Shown: positions 12,081 through 23,530, counted from the stretch's first letter. The stretch: 64,000 bases of DNA from Sorghum bicolor (GCF_000003195.3 NC_012873.2:27164547-27228546), one strand, 5' to 3'. Numbers and translations: made by a program. The notes: a model not told the origin generated them from the letters alone.

Positions 12081-13110
12081 TGTCGAGGGTATCAACAAGG
12101 GGTACCCTCTCCAATGCGTATAACGAGGCCATCTGTACGCACGCGCTGCCATCGATGGCCATGCGTGTACGCAGCTTTCGACGTCCACAACCTCGAAGAC
12201 GGAAATAGCGTCGAGCGAATCGGTCGGGGCTCGAGCGATTACTGCCGTCGAATACGGAAGCGGGCTCGAGCGAACCGAGAGACGTCGAGCGCAAGGACAC
12301 TGTCCGCCACCTGACGCGCGCACGAGAGCCAGGACATTTAATGCACCTGACGCTTCCCCACCTAACACTCGGGTGACGGGAGGCGTGATAGGGAACAGGC
12401 TTCTGTCCCATCGTTCTTTTTGCAGCCTTCCCACCGAACGACCAAGGGCGTGTCAGGACGCGGGAAACAAGGATGGAATATCTAATCAGGACCCCCTCGA
12501 GACCTCCAAGGTCAGCGCTCCAGATATCAGCACATTACACGGCGTCCGACCCTCGACCGAACAGGGTCCCCTCCTAGGGACAAGTCGGGCGTCGACTGAC
12601 GACACCACAACTACCCCGCCGGATCTGCCGCCATACCGTACAAGCGTGCGACCTCAGAACCAGCACGAGGCGGCGGGCAGGGCAGAACGCAGGAGCACGC
12701 GTAATCATCACCGGGCTATCAAGATGGGACGGCTCGAGGCCATGCCGTACGGAAGCCTCGAGTAGGTCAGCGCTCCAAGCGGCTATCGACCCCTACTCTA
12801 ACGTCTACGCATGTACCCTAGGTCTCTCCTTGGAGCTATAAAAGGAGAGACTCAGGAATAGAACGAAAAACACAACACAAGACCACGCTCATACGTAGTA
12901 GAGCTCCACACTTCATACCACGCTTGTATTCGCCCCTGTACAAGCACTTAGGTGCAAGATAATACAAACTCTCTCCCCCCGCTGGACGTAGGGCCTTCTC
13001 TTGCCCGAACCAGGATAAATCTCTGTGTCTTCTTGCATCACCATCCGGGAAAGGGAGCACGCATACAAATTTACTCAATGGTGTGACCCCCCCGGGGGAA
13101 AACACCGACA
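12081..13110 (+). mobile_element. 5' LTR of Tat-like element B
   Basis: Starts TGTCGAGGGTATC and ends ...AACACCGACA, 1030 bp, followed after two bases by the PBS. A TATA box lies at 12837-12844 and the last 270 bp would be R/U5. The LTR is GC-rich with many TCGAG sites; open frames on both strands here are not supported as genes. Confidence 0.85.
12837..12844 (+). promoter_or_regulatory. TATA box of element B LTR
   Basis: tataaaag preceded by GC-rich sequence, about 270 bp before the LTR end; it would drive the genomic RNA. Confidence 0.7.
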
Positions 13111-13112
13111 GT

Positions 13113-13130
13113 TGGCGCGCCAGGTAGGGG
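13113..13130 (+). other. Primer binding site of element B
   Basis: TGGCGCGCCAGGTAGGGG lies two bases after the LTR end, where minus-strand synthesis is primed. It begins with the TGG expected to pair with a tRNA CCA end. I do not assign the tRNA. Confidence 0.8.
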
Positions 13131-13168
13131 CCCTGCGTGTTTTTCATCGATTTCCCACTCCTTTCCGG

Positions 13169-13972
13169 ATGGCTACTCTTGCCTCGCCGTTTCCGCGCTC
13201 CACGGTGATTTGGTTTGGGAGCCTCGAGTTCATGTCTACGGGCTCCAGCTACGACATGATCTTGCTCTCAGTCAAAGGACCAGGAGGAGCCCGCGTTACG
13301 CCAGCACGGTTGAAGGCCCCGAGACGCCCTCACCACCACGCCTCCCCGCCTAAGAAGAGGCGCGGACAGCACCGCCGCGGCCCCTCTGCTTCAGCACGAC
13401 CAACAACTCGTGCGAGGCAGGACGTAGGCCACAAGTCGGCAGCACCGTGTGACGGAGCAACAAGCGCGACGACTCAGCACCGCGCGACGACGGGAGGGGA
13501 CGCATCTCGCGCGCTCTCCCCCACCGCAGCTAGGCTACTTCCACACGGGTTGTTCTCTCCAAGAGCGGCACTGCCGTTCGGATTGGACAACGCCGCGGCG
13601 TCGCTCGCCAGGGCGATATGCCCAAACGCCCAGACGTACGTAGAAAGACCAATGGTCCTCCCACGTAGCTCTGAAGCGCGGCGGTCGGCGTCCGAGCTGC
13701 TGGACCTTTCCCGAGTACGAGGCCTCCGTCGTCTAGGCCCCGGACGATACACGATCACCTCCCTCAGGCAACGATTGCTGGAGGAAGGACGTGGGTGTTT
13801 CTACGCCGCCGAACTGGACTCCGACTCCGAGACAGACAGCTATGACCCTACGACGGAATGCTATCACATCGACGGGGCGGTAGAAACCACTGACGAGACA
13901 CGGGATGCTGCTGCGGGTGGTCGAGCCCCCGCGGCGCGAGAAGACCCCAGGACGCCTGGGAACGACGGATAG
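13169..13972 (+). pseudogene. gag: Element B gag, N-terminal segment ending at TAG
   Basis: The first ATG after the PBS starts a basic, Arg/Pro/Ala-rich stretch, then a Ser/Asp-rich acidic segment, closed by TAG at 13970-13972. The frame is the one used for all of gag-pol to 19495. It continues after the stop into a Glu/Leu-rich coiled-coil-like stretch and meets a second TAG at 14204-14206. Both stops fit former CAG codons in a Gln-rich context. This is the poorly conserved leader of Tat gag, with no catalytic domain. An upstream ATG at 13025 lies inside the LTR and is not used here. Confidence 0.7.
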
Positions 13973-16312
13973 GTCGACCCCCCTCCTCAGGAAGACAGAA
14001 CCGCGCAGCTCGCGCAGCTGCGGGAGCTCAAGATGAAGCTCGACGAAGACCGCGAGCGCCTCGTCCTGCTCGAGCAAATCCTCGAGCAAGACTTGCCCTA
14101 CCCACCGGGCGGAAGTGTCCGCAGACGCGCTCGAGAGGTACATCGACAGATCGTTGGCGACTCAGAGCCAGAGCAACCTGTCAGCCGTTTCCCTCGAGCA
14201 GGCTAGAATGTAGTGGCAGCGACGATGCTGCTACGTAACATGCCAGAGCCGTCAAATTCCCAGGCCCGACGCATTCGAGATGAGGTACAGACATTGCTCC
14301 AGGTGGCGGCGGTTCAACAAGCCGAAAGTTCGGCGTCTCGACGGCGAGAAGCTGCCACAGAGAAGCGTGACGAACAGCCTCTAAACGAAGAGGAGGTGTC
14401 AGTCCAACAACAACCTCCCCCTCGAGGCAGAAAGACCGCTCTCATCCTCCCCGTCGACGGTCAATGTCGACACGACGCGCGGCACGACATCAAAGAAAAT
14501 CGACGCCGCCGGCATGGAGACGCGGAAGAGTGCGGTTATAGCGCGCATCGCGGTGGGAGATACGACAGCGACGAGGACCGAGTGGCCCCCGAGCCACCAG
14601 GCCCACGGGTGTTCAGCAGGGCGATCCGCAGCACGCCCCTGCCCAATCCATTTCGACCCCCGACCAGCATCGCGAAGTACAATGGAGAGACCAAACCTGA
14701 GTTGTGGCTGGCCGACTTCAGGCTGGCCTGTCAGCTAGGTGGCGCTCGAGGTGATGATCGAGCCATCATCAGACAGCTACCCATTTTCCTCTCCGACACC
14801 GCCCGTCGATGGCTCGAGGATCTCCCTGCCAATCAGATCCACAACTGGGTTGATCTGGTCAGAGTCTTCGAGGGTAACTTCAAAGGGACCTACATACGAC
14901 CAGGGAACTCATGGGACCTCAGCAAGTGCAAGCAGAAGTCAGGAGAAACTCTTCGGGAGTACGCTCGACGCTTCTCGAAGCAGCGCACTGAGCTGCCGCA
15001 CATCCCTGACCACGACGTCATCTTGGCGTTTGTCTCGGGCACCACCAGTCGAGACTTGGTGCGGGAATTAGGTCGCAATCGACCTCAGACCGTCGACGAG
15101 CTGATGGACGTAGTAGCCAACTACGCGGCAGGGGAGGAGGCAGTCGGCGCCTTCTTCAGCTCAGAAGGAAGAAAAGGCAAGCAGCCCATCGAAGAAGATG
15201 GGACCCCTAGTCGAGGCCTCAAGAAGAATAAAAAGAAGCAGAAAGTGCGGCAGTTCCACCGGGAAGATTCCGATGACAACCTTGTTGCCGCCATGGATCG
15301 AAAGAAACCTCGAGGCCCTCCGGATGGAGGCATCTTTGACAAAATGTTGGAGGAGCCGTGCCCTTACCATAAGGGAGGCGCCAACCACAAGCTCAAGGAC
15401 TGTCGTATGCTGAGAAAGCATTTCGACGGTCTGGGGTTCAAAAAAGATACGCGTGATGACTCCAAGAAAGAGAAGGCTGGCAGCAAGGAGGACAACAAAG
15501 ATGACGACGGCTTCCCCGCCGTCCACGACTGCTACATGATCTATGGCGGGCCCTCGACTCAATTGACCACGAGGCAGCGCAAAAGGGAGCGTCGCGAAGT
15601 CTTTGCAGCAAGAATGGCGGTGCCCCAATACCTTAGCTGGTCGAGCACTCCTATCACTTTCGACCGAGAAGACCACCCCGACAAGGTAGTCGCCCCAGGC
15701 GTCTACCCGCTCGTCGTCGACCCCATCATCGTCAACACCCGGCTCTCGAAAGTGCTGATGGATGGCGGTAGCAGCCTCAACATCATCTACCTCGAGACCC
15801 TTGACCTCCTCGGCATAGATAGAGGGAAGCTCCAACCAAGTGCTGGCGGGTTCCATGGCGTCGTGCCAGGAAAAAAGGCGCTGCCAGTAGGTCGAATTGA
15901 CTTACCGGTCTGCTTCGGCACGGCGGCCAACTTCAGGAAGGAGACCCTCACCTTCGAGGTGGTTGGGTTTCGAGGCACGTACCACGCCATCATCGGGTGC
16001 CCGGGCTACGCCAAGTTCATGGCTATACCCAACTACACCTACTTGAAGCTGAAGATGCCCGGTCCCAAAGGCGTCATCACTGTCAGTTCCTCCTTCGAGC
16101 ACGCGTACGAGTGCGACGTCGAGTACGGGGAGGCGGTCGAGAACTCCTCTGAGCTCGTCGCAAAGCTTGAGGCCCTGGCCGCTGAGGCTCCAGAGCCTAA
16201 GCGCCACGCGGGCAGCTTCGAGGCGGCGGAAGGAACCAAGAAGATCCCGCTCGACCCCAACAACTCCGACGGCAAAGTGCTGACGATCAGCACCGACCTC
16301 GACCCCAAATAG
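13973..16312 (+). pseudogene. gag-PR: Element B gag core and aspartic protease
   Basis: From 14207 the frame is open for about 700 codons. The retrotransposon gag domain spans about 14674-15150 (starts near KYNGETKPELW, with WLEDLP). A Cys/His knuckle of the form C-P-Y-H...H-K-L-K-D-C lies at about 15355-15405. The protease active site is DGGSS at about 15757-15771, an atypical D-G-G in place of D-T-G that is shared with element D. It would build virus-like particles and cleave the polyprotein. The segment ends at TAG 16310-16312, followed in the same frame by reverse transcriptase, so this is one polyprotein broken by a stop and not two genes. Confidence 0.85.
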
Positions 16313-17089
16313 GAAGCTGTGCTCGTCGACTTTCTCCGTGCAAATGCCGACATGTTTGCATGGAGTCCCTCGGACATGCCAGGCATACCGAGGGAAGTCG
16401 CCGAGCACTCCTTGGAGATTCGAGCCGGTTCCAAGCCAGTGAAGCAGCGGTTGTGCCGATTCGACGAGGAGAAGCGCAAGATCATTGGCGAGGAAGTCCA
16501 CAAGCTTTTGACGGCCGGATTCATCAAGGAGGTTCATCATCCTGACTGGTTAGCAAACCCTGTATTAGTTAAGAAAAAGAATGGGAAAATGAGGATGTGT
16601 GTCGATTATACTAGTCTGAATAAAGCATGTCCAAAAGTTCCCTTTCCATTGCCACGCATTGATCAGATTGTCGATTCTACCGCGGGATGTGAAACCCTTT
16701 CTTTCCTTGATGCATATTCTGGTTACCACCAAATAAAAATGAAGGAGTCCGACCAGCTCACGACCTCTTTCATCACGCCTTTTGGGATGTATTGCTACGT
16801 GACCATGCCATTTGGGCTTCGAAACGCGGGAGCCACGTATCAACGTTGCATGCTCCACGTGTTTGGCGAACATATAGGGTCCACGGTCGAGGCCTACGTC
16901 GACGACATTGTCGTCAAGTCAAAGCGACGAGGAGACCTGATCCAGGACCTCGAGATTGCCTTTAGCTGCCTACGCACCAGCCGGATCAAGCTCAATCCCG
17001 AGAAGTGCGTTTTCGGTGTGCCTCGAGGCATGCTCCTAGGTTACATCGTTTCGCAGCGCGGCATCGAGGCCAACCCCGAGAAAGTCTAG
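16313..17089 (+). pseudogene. RT: Element B reverse transcriptase
   Basis: Reverse transcriptase core in frame with gag-protease. Visible landmarks are the entry region (DMPGIPREVAEHSL), LVKKKNGKMRMCVDY, FLDAYSGYHQI, PFGLRNAGATYQR and the catalytic YVDD at 16895-16906. It copies element RNA to cDNA in the particle. The segment ends at TAG 17087-17089, where the text jumps from NPEKV to RVTGCL. Compared with element D, some dozen codons appear to be missing here, a small in-frame deletion besides the stop. The AT-rich patch at 16550-16740 has a base composition unlike its flanks and may mark recombination with another copy. Confidence 0.9.
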
Positions 17090-19495
17090 AGAGTCACGGG
17101 GTGCCTGGCGGCTCTGAGCCGTTTCATCTCGAGACTAGGAGAAAAGGCATTACCATTATATCGACTCCTAAAGAAGGTCGAGCGTTTTTCTTGGACCCCC
17201 AAAGCCGAGGAAGCACTCGAAAGGCTGAAGAAGACGCTGACCTCGGCACCAGTCCTGGTTCCACCTCAACCTGCAGAGCCGCTGCTCCTCTACGTCGCGT
17301 CGACGACCCAGGTCGTCAGCGCGGCGGTGGTGGTCGAAAGACAAGAGGAGGGTCATGCGCTGCCGGTCCAAAGGCCGGTCTATTTCGTCAGCGAGGTGCT
17401 TTCGGAGACCAAGGCGCGTTATCCCCAAATCCAGAAGTTGATCTACGCCGTAATCCTTGCCCGCCGCAAGCTGCAGCATTACTTCCTCGGTCACCCCATC
17501 ACGGTGGTTTCGTCTTTCCCTTTAGGAGAAATAATCCAGAGCAAAGAGGCCACGGGAAGAATAGCAAAATGGTCGGTCGAGCTCATGAGTGAGACTCTCA
17601 CTTACGCGCCTCGGAAGGCCATCAAATCGCAAGCCCTGGTAGACTTCGTCGCGGAATGGACGGACTCCCAGCTTCCCCCGACTCAGGTCCAGGCGGAGCT
17701 GTGGACAATGTATTTCGACGGGTCACTCATGAAAACTGGGGCCGGGGCCGGCCTGCTGTTCATCTCACCCTTAGGCGTCCACATGGGGTATGTAATCAGG
17801 ATTCATTTTGCCGCATCTAACAATGTCGCAGAATATGAGGCCCTGGTCAACGGTCTCAAGATCGCTATCGATTTAGGAGTCCGACGCCTCGACGTCCGAG
17901 GTGACTCCCAACTCGTCATCGACCAAGTAATGAAAACCTCAAGCTGCCACGACCCAAAAATGGAAGCGTACTGCAAGGAGGTCCGTCGACTCGAAGACAG
18001 GTTCCACGGTCTCGAGCTTGTCCATGTCGCTCGACGCTACAACGAGGCAGCCGACGAACTCGCCAAGATCGCATCGACCAGAGGCACGGTGCCGCCTGAT
18101 GCATTTTCAAAAGATCTTCACGAGCCATCCGTCGACCTAGGCACGGGGGCTGGCGTCGACGCCACCACTGCCCAACCAACCAATGCTGTCGATACGCTCT
18201 TGATGGTGGAAGAGATGATGGAGATAGAACGACGGCCAGGTCGACCATTCGATTGGCGCACACCGTTCCTCGACTGCCTTATCCGCGGCGAGTTGCCAGA
18301 AGACAGGTCAGAAGCTCGTCGTATCGCTCGACGGGCCAAATCATATGTGATCTATGGCGAAGACAACGAGCTATATCGACGGAGCCCGACGGGGGTCTTA
18401 CAACGTTGCATCACTGTGGAAGAAGGCCGAAAACTCCTCGATGACCTGCACTCGGGAGCTTGCGGTCACCACGCCGCTCCACGGACCCTTGTAGGGAACA
18501 CTTTTCGACAAGGCTTCTACTGGCCAACGGCCGTGGCGGACGCCATCGAGCTCGTACGATCATGTCACGGGTGTCAGTTCTACGCCAAGCAGACGCATCT
18601 GCCTGCCCACGCTCTTCAGATGATCCCCATTACCTGGCCGTTTGCGGTGTGGGGGCTCGATTTAGTAGGACCTCTACAAAAGGCGAAAGGAGGATTCACC
18701 CATTTGCTGGTGGCCATTGACAAGTTCTCCAAATGGATCGAGGCTCGACCCATCACCAACATCCGCTCCGAGCAGGCCGTCCTTTTCTTCACCGACATTA
18801 TCCATCGGTTTGGGATCCCCAATGTCATCATCACCGACAACGGCACCCAATTCACCGGCAAAAAGTTCTTGGACTTCTGCGATCGGCATCACATCCGTGT
18901 GAACTGGTCTGCAGTAGCCCACCCTCGAACTAACGGCCAAGTCGAGCGTGCCAACGGCATGATTTTGCAAGGACTCAAGCCAAGGATCTACAATCGATTG
19001 AAGAAATTCGGCAAAAAATGGGTCAAGGAGCTTTCCTCAGTCCTATGGAGCCTTAGGACAACACCAAGCAGGGCCACAAAATACACCCCATTCTTCATGG
19101 TCTACGGCTCTGAGGCTATCCTCCCCACAGACCTCGAGTATGGGTCACCTCGACTCAAGGCCAACAACGAGCAATCGAACAAAGAGACTCAAGAAAACGC
19201 GGTCGACCAACTTGAGGAGGCTAGAGACATGGCCCTCCTCAACTCTGCCAGATATCAGCAAAGGCTTCGACGCTACCACGACAAGCATGTGCGCAAGAGG
19301 GACCTCAACGTGGGCGACCTAGTCCTACGACGCCGGCAAAGCAATCAGGGACGCCACAAGCTGACTCCGCCTTGGGAAGGTCCGTACGTGGTAGCCGAGG
19401 TCCTGAAGCCGGGAACGTACAAGCTGGCGGACAAAAAGGGGGCAATTCTCACCAACGCATGGAACATCGAACAGCTACGTCGATTCTACCCCTAG
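17090..19495 (+). pseudogene. RH-INT: Element B RNase H, second RNase H and integrase
   Basis: Same frame as the upstream segments, open to TAG near 19493. Order: RT-linked RNase H (about 17280-17600), a second archaeal-type RNase H starting near 17708 (MYFDGS, then NNVAEYEAL, GDSQLV), then integrase. Integrase has a zinc-binding region ending CHGCQ near 18570 and a catalytic triad D at 18659, D at 18836 (TDNGTQF) and E at 18944 (NGQVERAN). A C-terminal DNA-binding part ends LRRFYP. Spacing is consistent with D-D-35-E. No further stop interrupts this stretch, so it is well preserved. Confidence 0.9.
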
Positions 19496-20060
19496 AAGTT
19501 CTAAACTTATGTTCCTGCTTACGCTTTGTACCAAGACTTTGTAAACGAATGAATGAATAAATAAAGTCTTTCCCTCGAAACAATTCTTCTTTCTTTGCGT
19601 CGAGAAGATTAATAAGTCACGATCTCGACGTTAAAAGGGGGCGCCGACTATGACCCATCATAGTCAGCACCACCTCGGGGGCTACCAGGGGGACGACACC
19701 CCCCCCCGAGTGTCGAAAAAACCAAGAAGTTTTCTTTTCTTACGTAGTAAACCTTGCACGGTTCGAGTAGCTAAGGCACCTCGAGCCCCTCAAAGGCCGA
19801 GGGACAACGAGCTGGAGAACTCCTACGCCCCCGAGCTACGGAAACTCTACTCGCTTCCCCACCATTGAAGTGATCGAGGTGGTCTTTTACGAAAAATCGA
19901 GCAAGGGATACAAACGTAGGCGCAAAGAGAAACGAAAGCATCAAGCGGAAAGACAAAATAAGCATCTAACAATTACGAAAGTGATACAGCATCAGTTACC
20001 CACAAAATTAACAAAGTATTGTACAAGGGGCCTCAGGCGCCCTGAGCAGGCTCGCAGGCC
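19496..20060 (+). other. Element B spacer between pol and antisense gene
   Basis: Non-coding. Contains aataaata about 60 bp after the pol stop, and purine tracts cctcgggggctac and gggggacgac near 19671-19690 that resemble Tat polypurine tracts. It would hold the 3' ends of the two convergent transcription units. Confidence 0.5.
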
Positions 20061-21064
20061 TCAGTCCGCGGCACGATCCTCACCGCTCTCTCCTCCGCCC
20101 GAGCTAGCCTCAGGAGGGAGCACCTCAGGCTCGAAAAGCTTGGCCAACCTTTCCCCAGGAGCCTCCGCGTCGTCGATCATGGCATGGAGCCTCTCCTCGT
20201 TCTCTGCGTCGGTCTTGGAAATGTCGGTGACGAAGCCATGGGACACCACCTCCATGTCGTAGGAGAAGCCCGAGCAGACAACCGCCATCGCCCGCTTCAC
20301 CCCGATGTGGAGGGCGTCCCGCACCCGATCTCGCAGCGTCGCGCCTATGTAGCACAACTGGTCGACCAGGGCGTCGCCTCGAGCGTCCTCCCTCGACTCA
20401 TCCATAGGCTTGACCTCCCAAGAGGTCGAGAGATCACTTATCGCCGTCCGTACTCGACGGTTCAAAGCAACCTCCGCCTCGAGCTGAGCCTTGGCGTTGC
20501 GAGCCTCGGCTTGGGCGGCCAGGAGCTCGTCCTTGAGCCATGTAAAAGCCAATACAAAGAGACCTTAGGAAAAACTAAGCACACCTCGGACAAAGAAATC
20601 TGATAGAGGAAACATACCGCGTACGGTCTCCTCGAGGGCCGTGTTCTCGCCGACCAGCCTGGTGTTGGCCCCCTCGATCTCTTTGTTGGAGCGTGCCAGC
20701 TCGGTGTTGGCAACGCGGAGATCCTCGATCGCCTTGCCAGCCTGAGCAATGGCCCCACTCTTCTCCAGCAATTCTCCCTTCAGACGCTCGACGTCGTTAG
20801 AGAAACTGCGGGATCGAGCCCGCTCCGCCTCGAGATCTTCGAGGGCCTTCTTCTTGGCTTCCTCTGCGGCGCCCCTGGCGACCTCGCCGTTCACATGCTC
20901 CACCTTCATCTTTCGGAAGGACTCTCGGAGAGAGTCCAGGTCAGATTTAAGGAGGCTCGAACGGTCCTTCCTCTTGGCCCACCTGCTGCTGCTGCAGTTG
21001 CTGCTGCGGTGATTGCGGCTGCTGCTGCTGCGGTTGCTCCTACGGTTGTTGCTGTTGCTGCTGC

Positions 21065-21099
<35 letters not shown>

Positions 21100-21476
21100 T
21101 TGCTGTTGCTGTGCCTCATGCTCCTGCGCCTGCCGCGCCGCCTCGCGCTCCCGCTATTCATCCTCCTCCCTCTTCTTCTTCTGCTCCTCGAGGGTGCGGA
21201 GGCCGGCGGGCCAGGGAGTCGATCCCGCGACGTTGGGGGTCGACGCTTCCTCCTCCATAGGGCGAGCGCCCCCAGACACTTCGTTACCATCGGACGTATC
21301 GCTGATGGTGATGGGTTCCCCCTCGACCCCCAATCGAGGGGGCTTGGGGGCTCCCTCTGACGCTTGCGTCCGGGGCGCCTCGTCACGAGTCAGCGGCGAC
21401 GGAGTAGGCGCGGGACGAGACGGAGCCCTCTCGACGCCGGCTGGAGGTTGGGAGCTAGTTTCGCACGCACAGCGGC
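20061..21476 (-). pseudogene. Element B antisense gene, 5' truncated, coiled-coil protein
   Basis: Reads opposite to gag-pol. The 3' exon (20552-20061) encodes an acidic Ala/Glu-rich segment ending in GGGESGEDRAAD and a stop. An upstream exon (about 20982-20619) is a long coiled coil rich in Glu, Ala, Lys and Arg. Between them a GTATGT donor lies at 20617. An acceptor near 20564 would keep phase but makes a very short intron of about 54 nt, so the junction is uncertain. Further upstream is a CAR-trinucleotide tract and a Ser/Pro/Arg-rich leader whose frame may have slipped in the tract. The N-terminal domain seen in element D (25184-26072) is missing because the element is cut at 21477. It is probably the same gene family as in D; the function is unknown. 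Confidence 0.6.
20982..21113 (-). repeat. CAG/CAA trinucleotide tract in antisense gene
   Basis: About 130 bp of GCT/GTT triplets on the plus strand, that is CAG/CAA on the minus strand. It reads as poly-Gln or as Ser/Asn runs depending on frame. It is prone to slippage, which may explain a frame change in the antisense gene. Confidence 0.85.
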
Positions 21477-21516
21477 AGGAGTAGCCCGAGCAAACCCTAG
21501 AGGCACTTTTTGACCC

Positions 21517-21526
21517 CTATATAAAC
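21517..21526 (+). promoter_or_regulatory. Internal TATA box of accessory ORF (copy in G)
   Basis: ctatataaac with a conserved flank (cactttttgacccc), exactly 98 bp before the ATG at 21615. The spacing is the same in the two other copies. The upstream GC motif is lost here because the fragment begins at 21477. Confidence 0.6.
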
Positions 21527-21614
21527 AGACCCCTGACGTCAGTTTTCAAACACCAATTCATACAAGCCTTCTCCCCTTCTTCAACTAGAGCTTGCTTAGT
21601 CCCTCACTGCTCCA

Positions 21615-22243
21615 ATGGCCGAAGAGTTCCACGACGATTGGGAAGTCGTCCCCTACGACGTCAACAAGAAGCCCAAGGAAGACCTCGACGCCTACGCTCT
21701 CGTCCCGACCAACACAGGGCGATAGCTAGAAGCCATGCCATTACGCCAGTGCAGCTCCACCCAATTCTACCATGCTCAACCAGTTCTCACCGCAACGCCA
21801 CAGCCCCTACTTCTCAAAGGACCGTCAGCCAAGAAGGAAGCCACCGTCAAGGTGCCAGCCGACACAAGGATCCTGCCACCTAGACCCAATGAGAGGGTCA
21901 TTGGAGTAAAGACCAACCGGAGCGGCGAGATCAGCAGCATCCGCTACACTACGGAGGAGGAGAGGCCTTACTTTGAGGGATTAGAGCAGCCAAAGTCCGT
22001 TTCATCCGTCCAAAGGCAGCCCCAAAGCACGCTCTCAACGCTCTTGAGACACCTCCTAAGCGTCGCAAGACTATAGTAGATATTGATGAGGACGTCCGTA
22101 GGCTAGACAGGGTCATCATAGAGCTCTAGTCCTCGGTTAACTCTATCACTAGGCAGCTCTCTAACCAGAACACCATTATACTAGGTCTTAGGCATGATCT
22201 TGCTAGTGCAAATAAGAATATCAGGGAGTTAGAGCGCCGCTAA
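21615..22243 (+). pseudogene. Accessory coiled-coil ORF downstream of integrase, broken copy
   Basis: Homologue of the intact 209-residue ORF at 61849-62478. Starts with the same MAE.FHD.WEVVP leader and ends KNIRELERR before TAA at 22241. It has a TAG at codon 37 (CAG in the intact copy) and a frameshift near 21980, followed by the NLS-like and coiled-coil parts in a different frame, plus a TAG near 22128. It lies in sense orientation behind an internal TATA box. The function is unknown. The position corresponds to where some Athila elements carry an env-like gene, but no signal peptide or membrane segment is seen. Confidence 0.75.
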
Positions 22244-22989
22244 GTTATCTAAATTAGATCTTGAGGCAATGCATCTTAGTTATTTATCTTTAAATTCGGT
22301 TTAGATCTATTATTAGCTTCAGTTCTTTACTAGTCATTTGTAATAAATGCCTCAAGATTAATAAAGATTATTATTATTATTATTATGTCTTGTGTGTCTC
22401 TACTTTATTTTTTATGCAAGAAAGCAGAAACAAGTATGGGGGAGATCCCTCGACATGCCAAACGTACTTCGACTACACCACTCCACGATTCAGGTACATA
22501 CTCTGCGCACTTTACACATACACATATAACTTGGGTTATGCAGAATATTGTCTCCGACATGATAAATTAAAAAGATTAAAATGTTTCTAATCATGATTAA
22601 TCTCACTCTTGATATTTCCAGAAAACCTACAATTATTGAAAATCATTTAAAACCCTATGTTACTTAAGTCACTGAGGAATGTAAGATGGTAGAGTATGAG
22701 TACCTTATTCTTGATATCAATGTTGCTTCGAGAATTTATTTTAAATCTTCAAAAATTCTAGCTACCATCCTCAGTGTTTTATATGCCTGCTAAACCTAAA
22801 AATATTAATAAGTATAAAAGCTATCTGCTCTGTATTGAGTTTGTTCAAAATGAGTTAGACCCTTGTTGAAGAGATTTATCATACTCCTAAGATCAAGACA
22901 TTTATTCAGAAAGATTCACTCTTCCAAAGTATTATTACGTTAGAGGCATGGGCTATGCAAAAATAAGGATATTTCGAGGAAATAAAAAG

Positions 22990-23035
22990 GAGCAAGTGCT
23001 CGACAACCTCGCAGAAAAAAAATGGACAAGTGTCC
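22990..23035 (+). other. Pair of CAAGTG-centred palindromes (G)
   Basis: GAGCAAGTGCTC at 22990-23001 and GGACAAGTGTCC at 23024-23035. Relative to the E1 copy the first palindrome changes G to A in one arm and C to T in the other, so pairing is kept. Confidence 0.7.
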
Positions 23036-23530
23036 GGCAGTAGAATTAGGGGTACCTCGGTATCCACCTAAAAAAAAGAGAGAAGAAAATGATAGCTCAT
23101 GGTCCCTCTAATAAGCAATATGCCAGTAAGAGTTGACAAGTTTTTAATTTCTAAAGTCTTTGATCTAAGAGTATGACATTCCTCTCCTCGGATCCCGTTT
23201 TGATCAGGCAATAAATGCAAGGTAAGAATGCTTGAGAATTTTTGCAAATTAAAACAGCCTCAATGAGATATATAAAAGATAATGAGTGACCTAAGAGAAC
23301 CTATGAGGATAAAGGTATGCTAAATTTCTTTTCAAAAATATACAAAAACTCCAAGTAACAGGATTGAGAAGAAAGGACCTCTATTCTGTATTTCTCTGAC
23401 TACGCTACACAGTGGATTTTTACAACACCCTGCAGGTATGAAAAGAATGCTTTACAATGTTTTAGCCCCATATATTTTTCTAGACCATCCTTTTCTCGAG
23501 GACGAGTAAAAGCCTAAGTATGGGGGTGTT

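Larger units (their letters stand above)
12081..21476 (+). mobile_element. Tat-like Ty3/gypsy element B, 5' complete, 3' truncated
   Basis: Order: 5' LTR, PBS, gag-protease-RT-RNase H-second RNase H-integrase in a single frame, non-coding spacer, then a gene on the opposite strand. The extra RNase H and the antisense gene are hallmarks of the Tat lineage. There is no 3' LTR: at about 21477 the sequence switches to the Athila region homologous to 61710 onward. A 5' target duplication would be atagc (12076-12080) but has no partner. GC content is clearly higher than in the Athila copies around it. Confidence 0.85.
21477..23530 (+). mobile_element. 3' internal region of Athila-like element G
   Basis: Homologous to 61710-62852 (plus) and 59395-57331 (minus). 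The left edge is a break with element B at about 21477; integrase is absent. Contains the accessory ORF and its promoter, then an ATT microsatellite (22369-22386), the palindrome pair at 22990-23035 and a purine tract atgggggtgt just before the LTR. 22244-23530 holds no gene. Confidence 0.8.

Noticed and set aside
12060..12765. Open frames on both strands in the 5' LTR of element B
   Set aside because: They lie upstream of the TATA box inside U3, overlap each other and show no domain.
16310..16312. Programmed TAG readthrough between protease and RT in element B
   Set aside because: Three more TAG codons in the same frame and many in element D point to C-to-T decay. Kept only as something to check.
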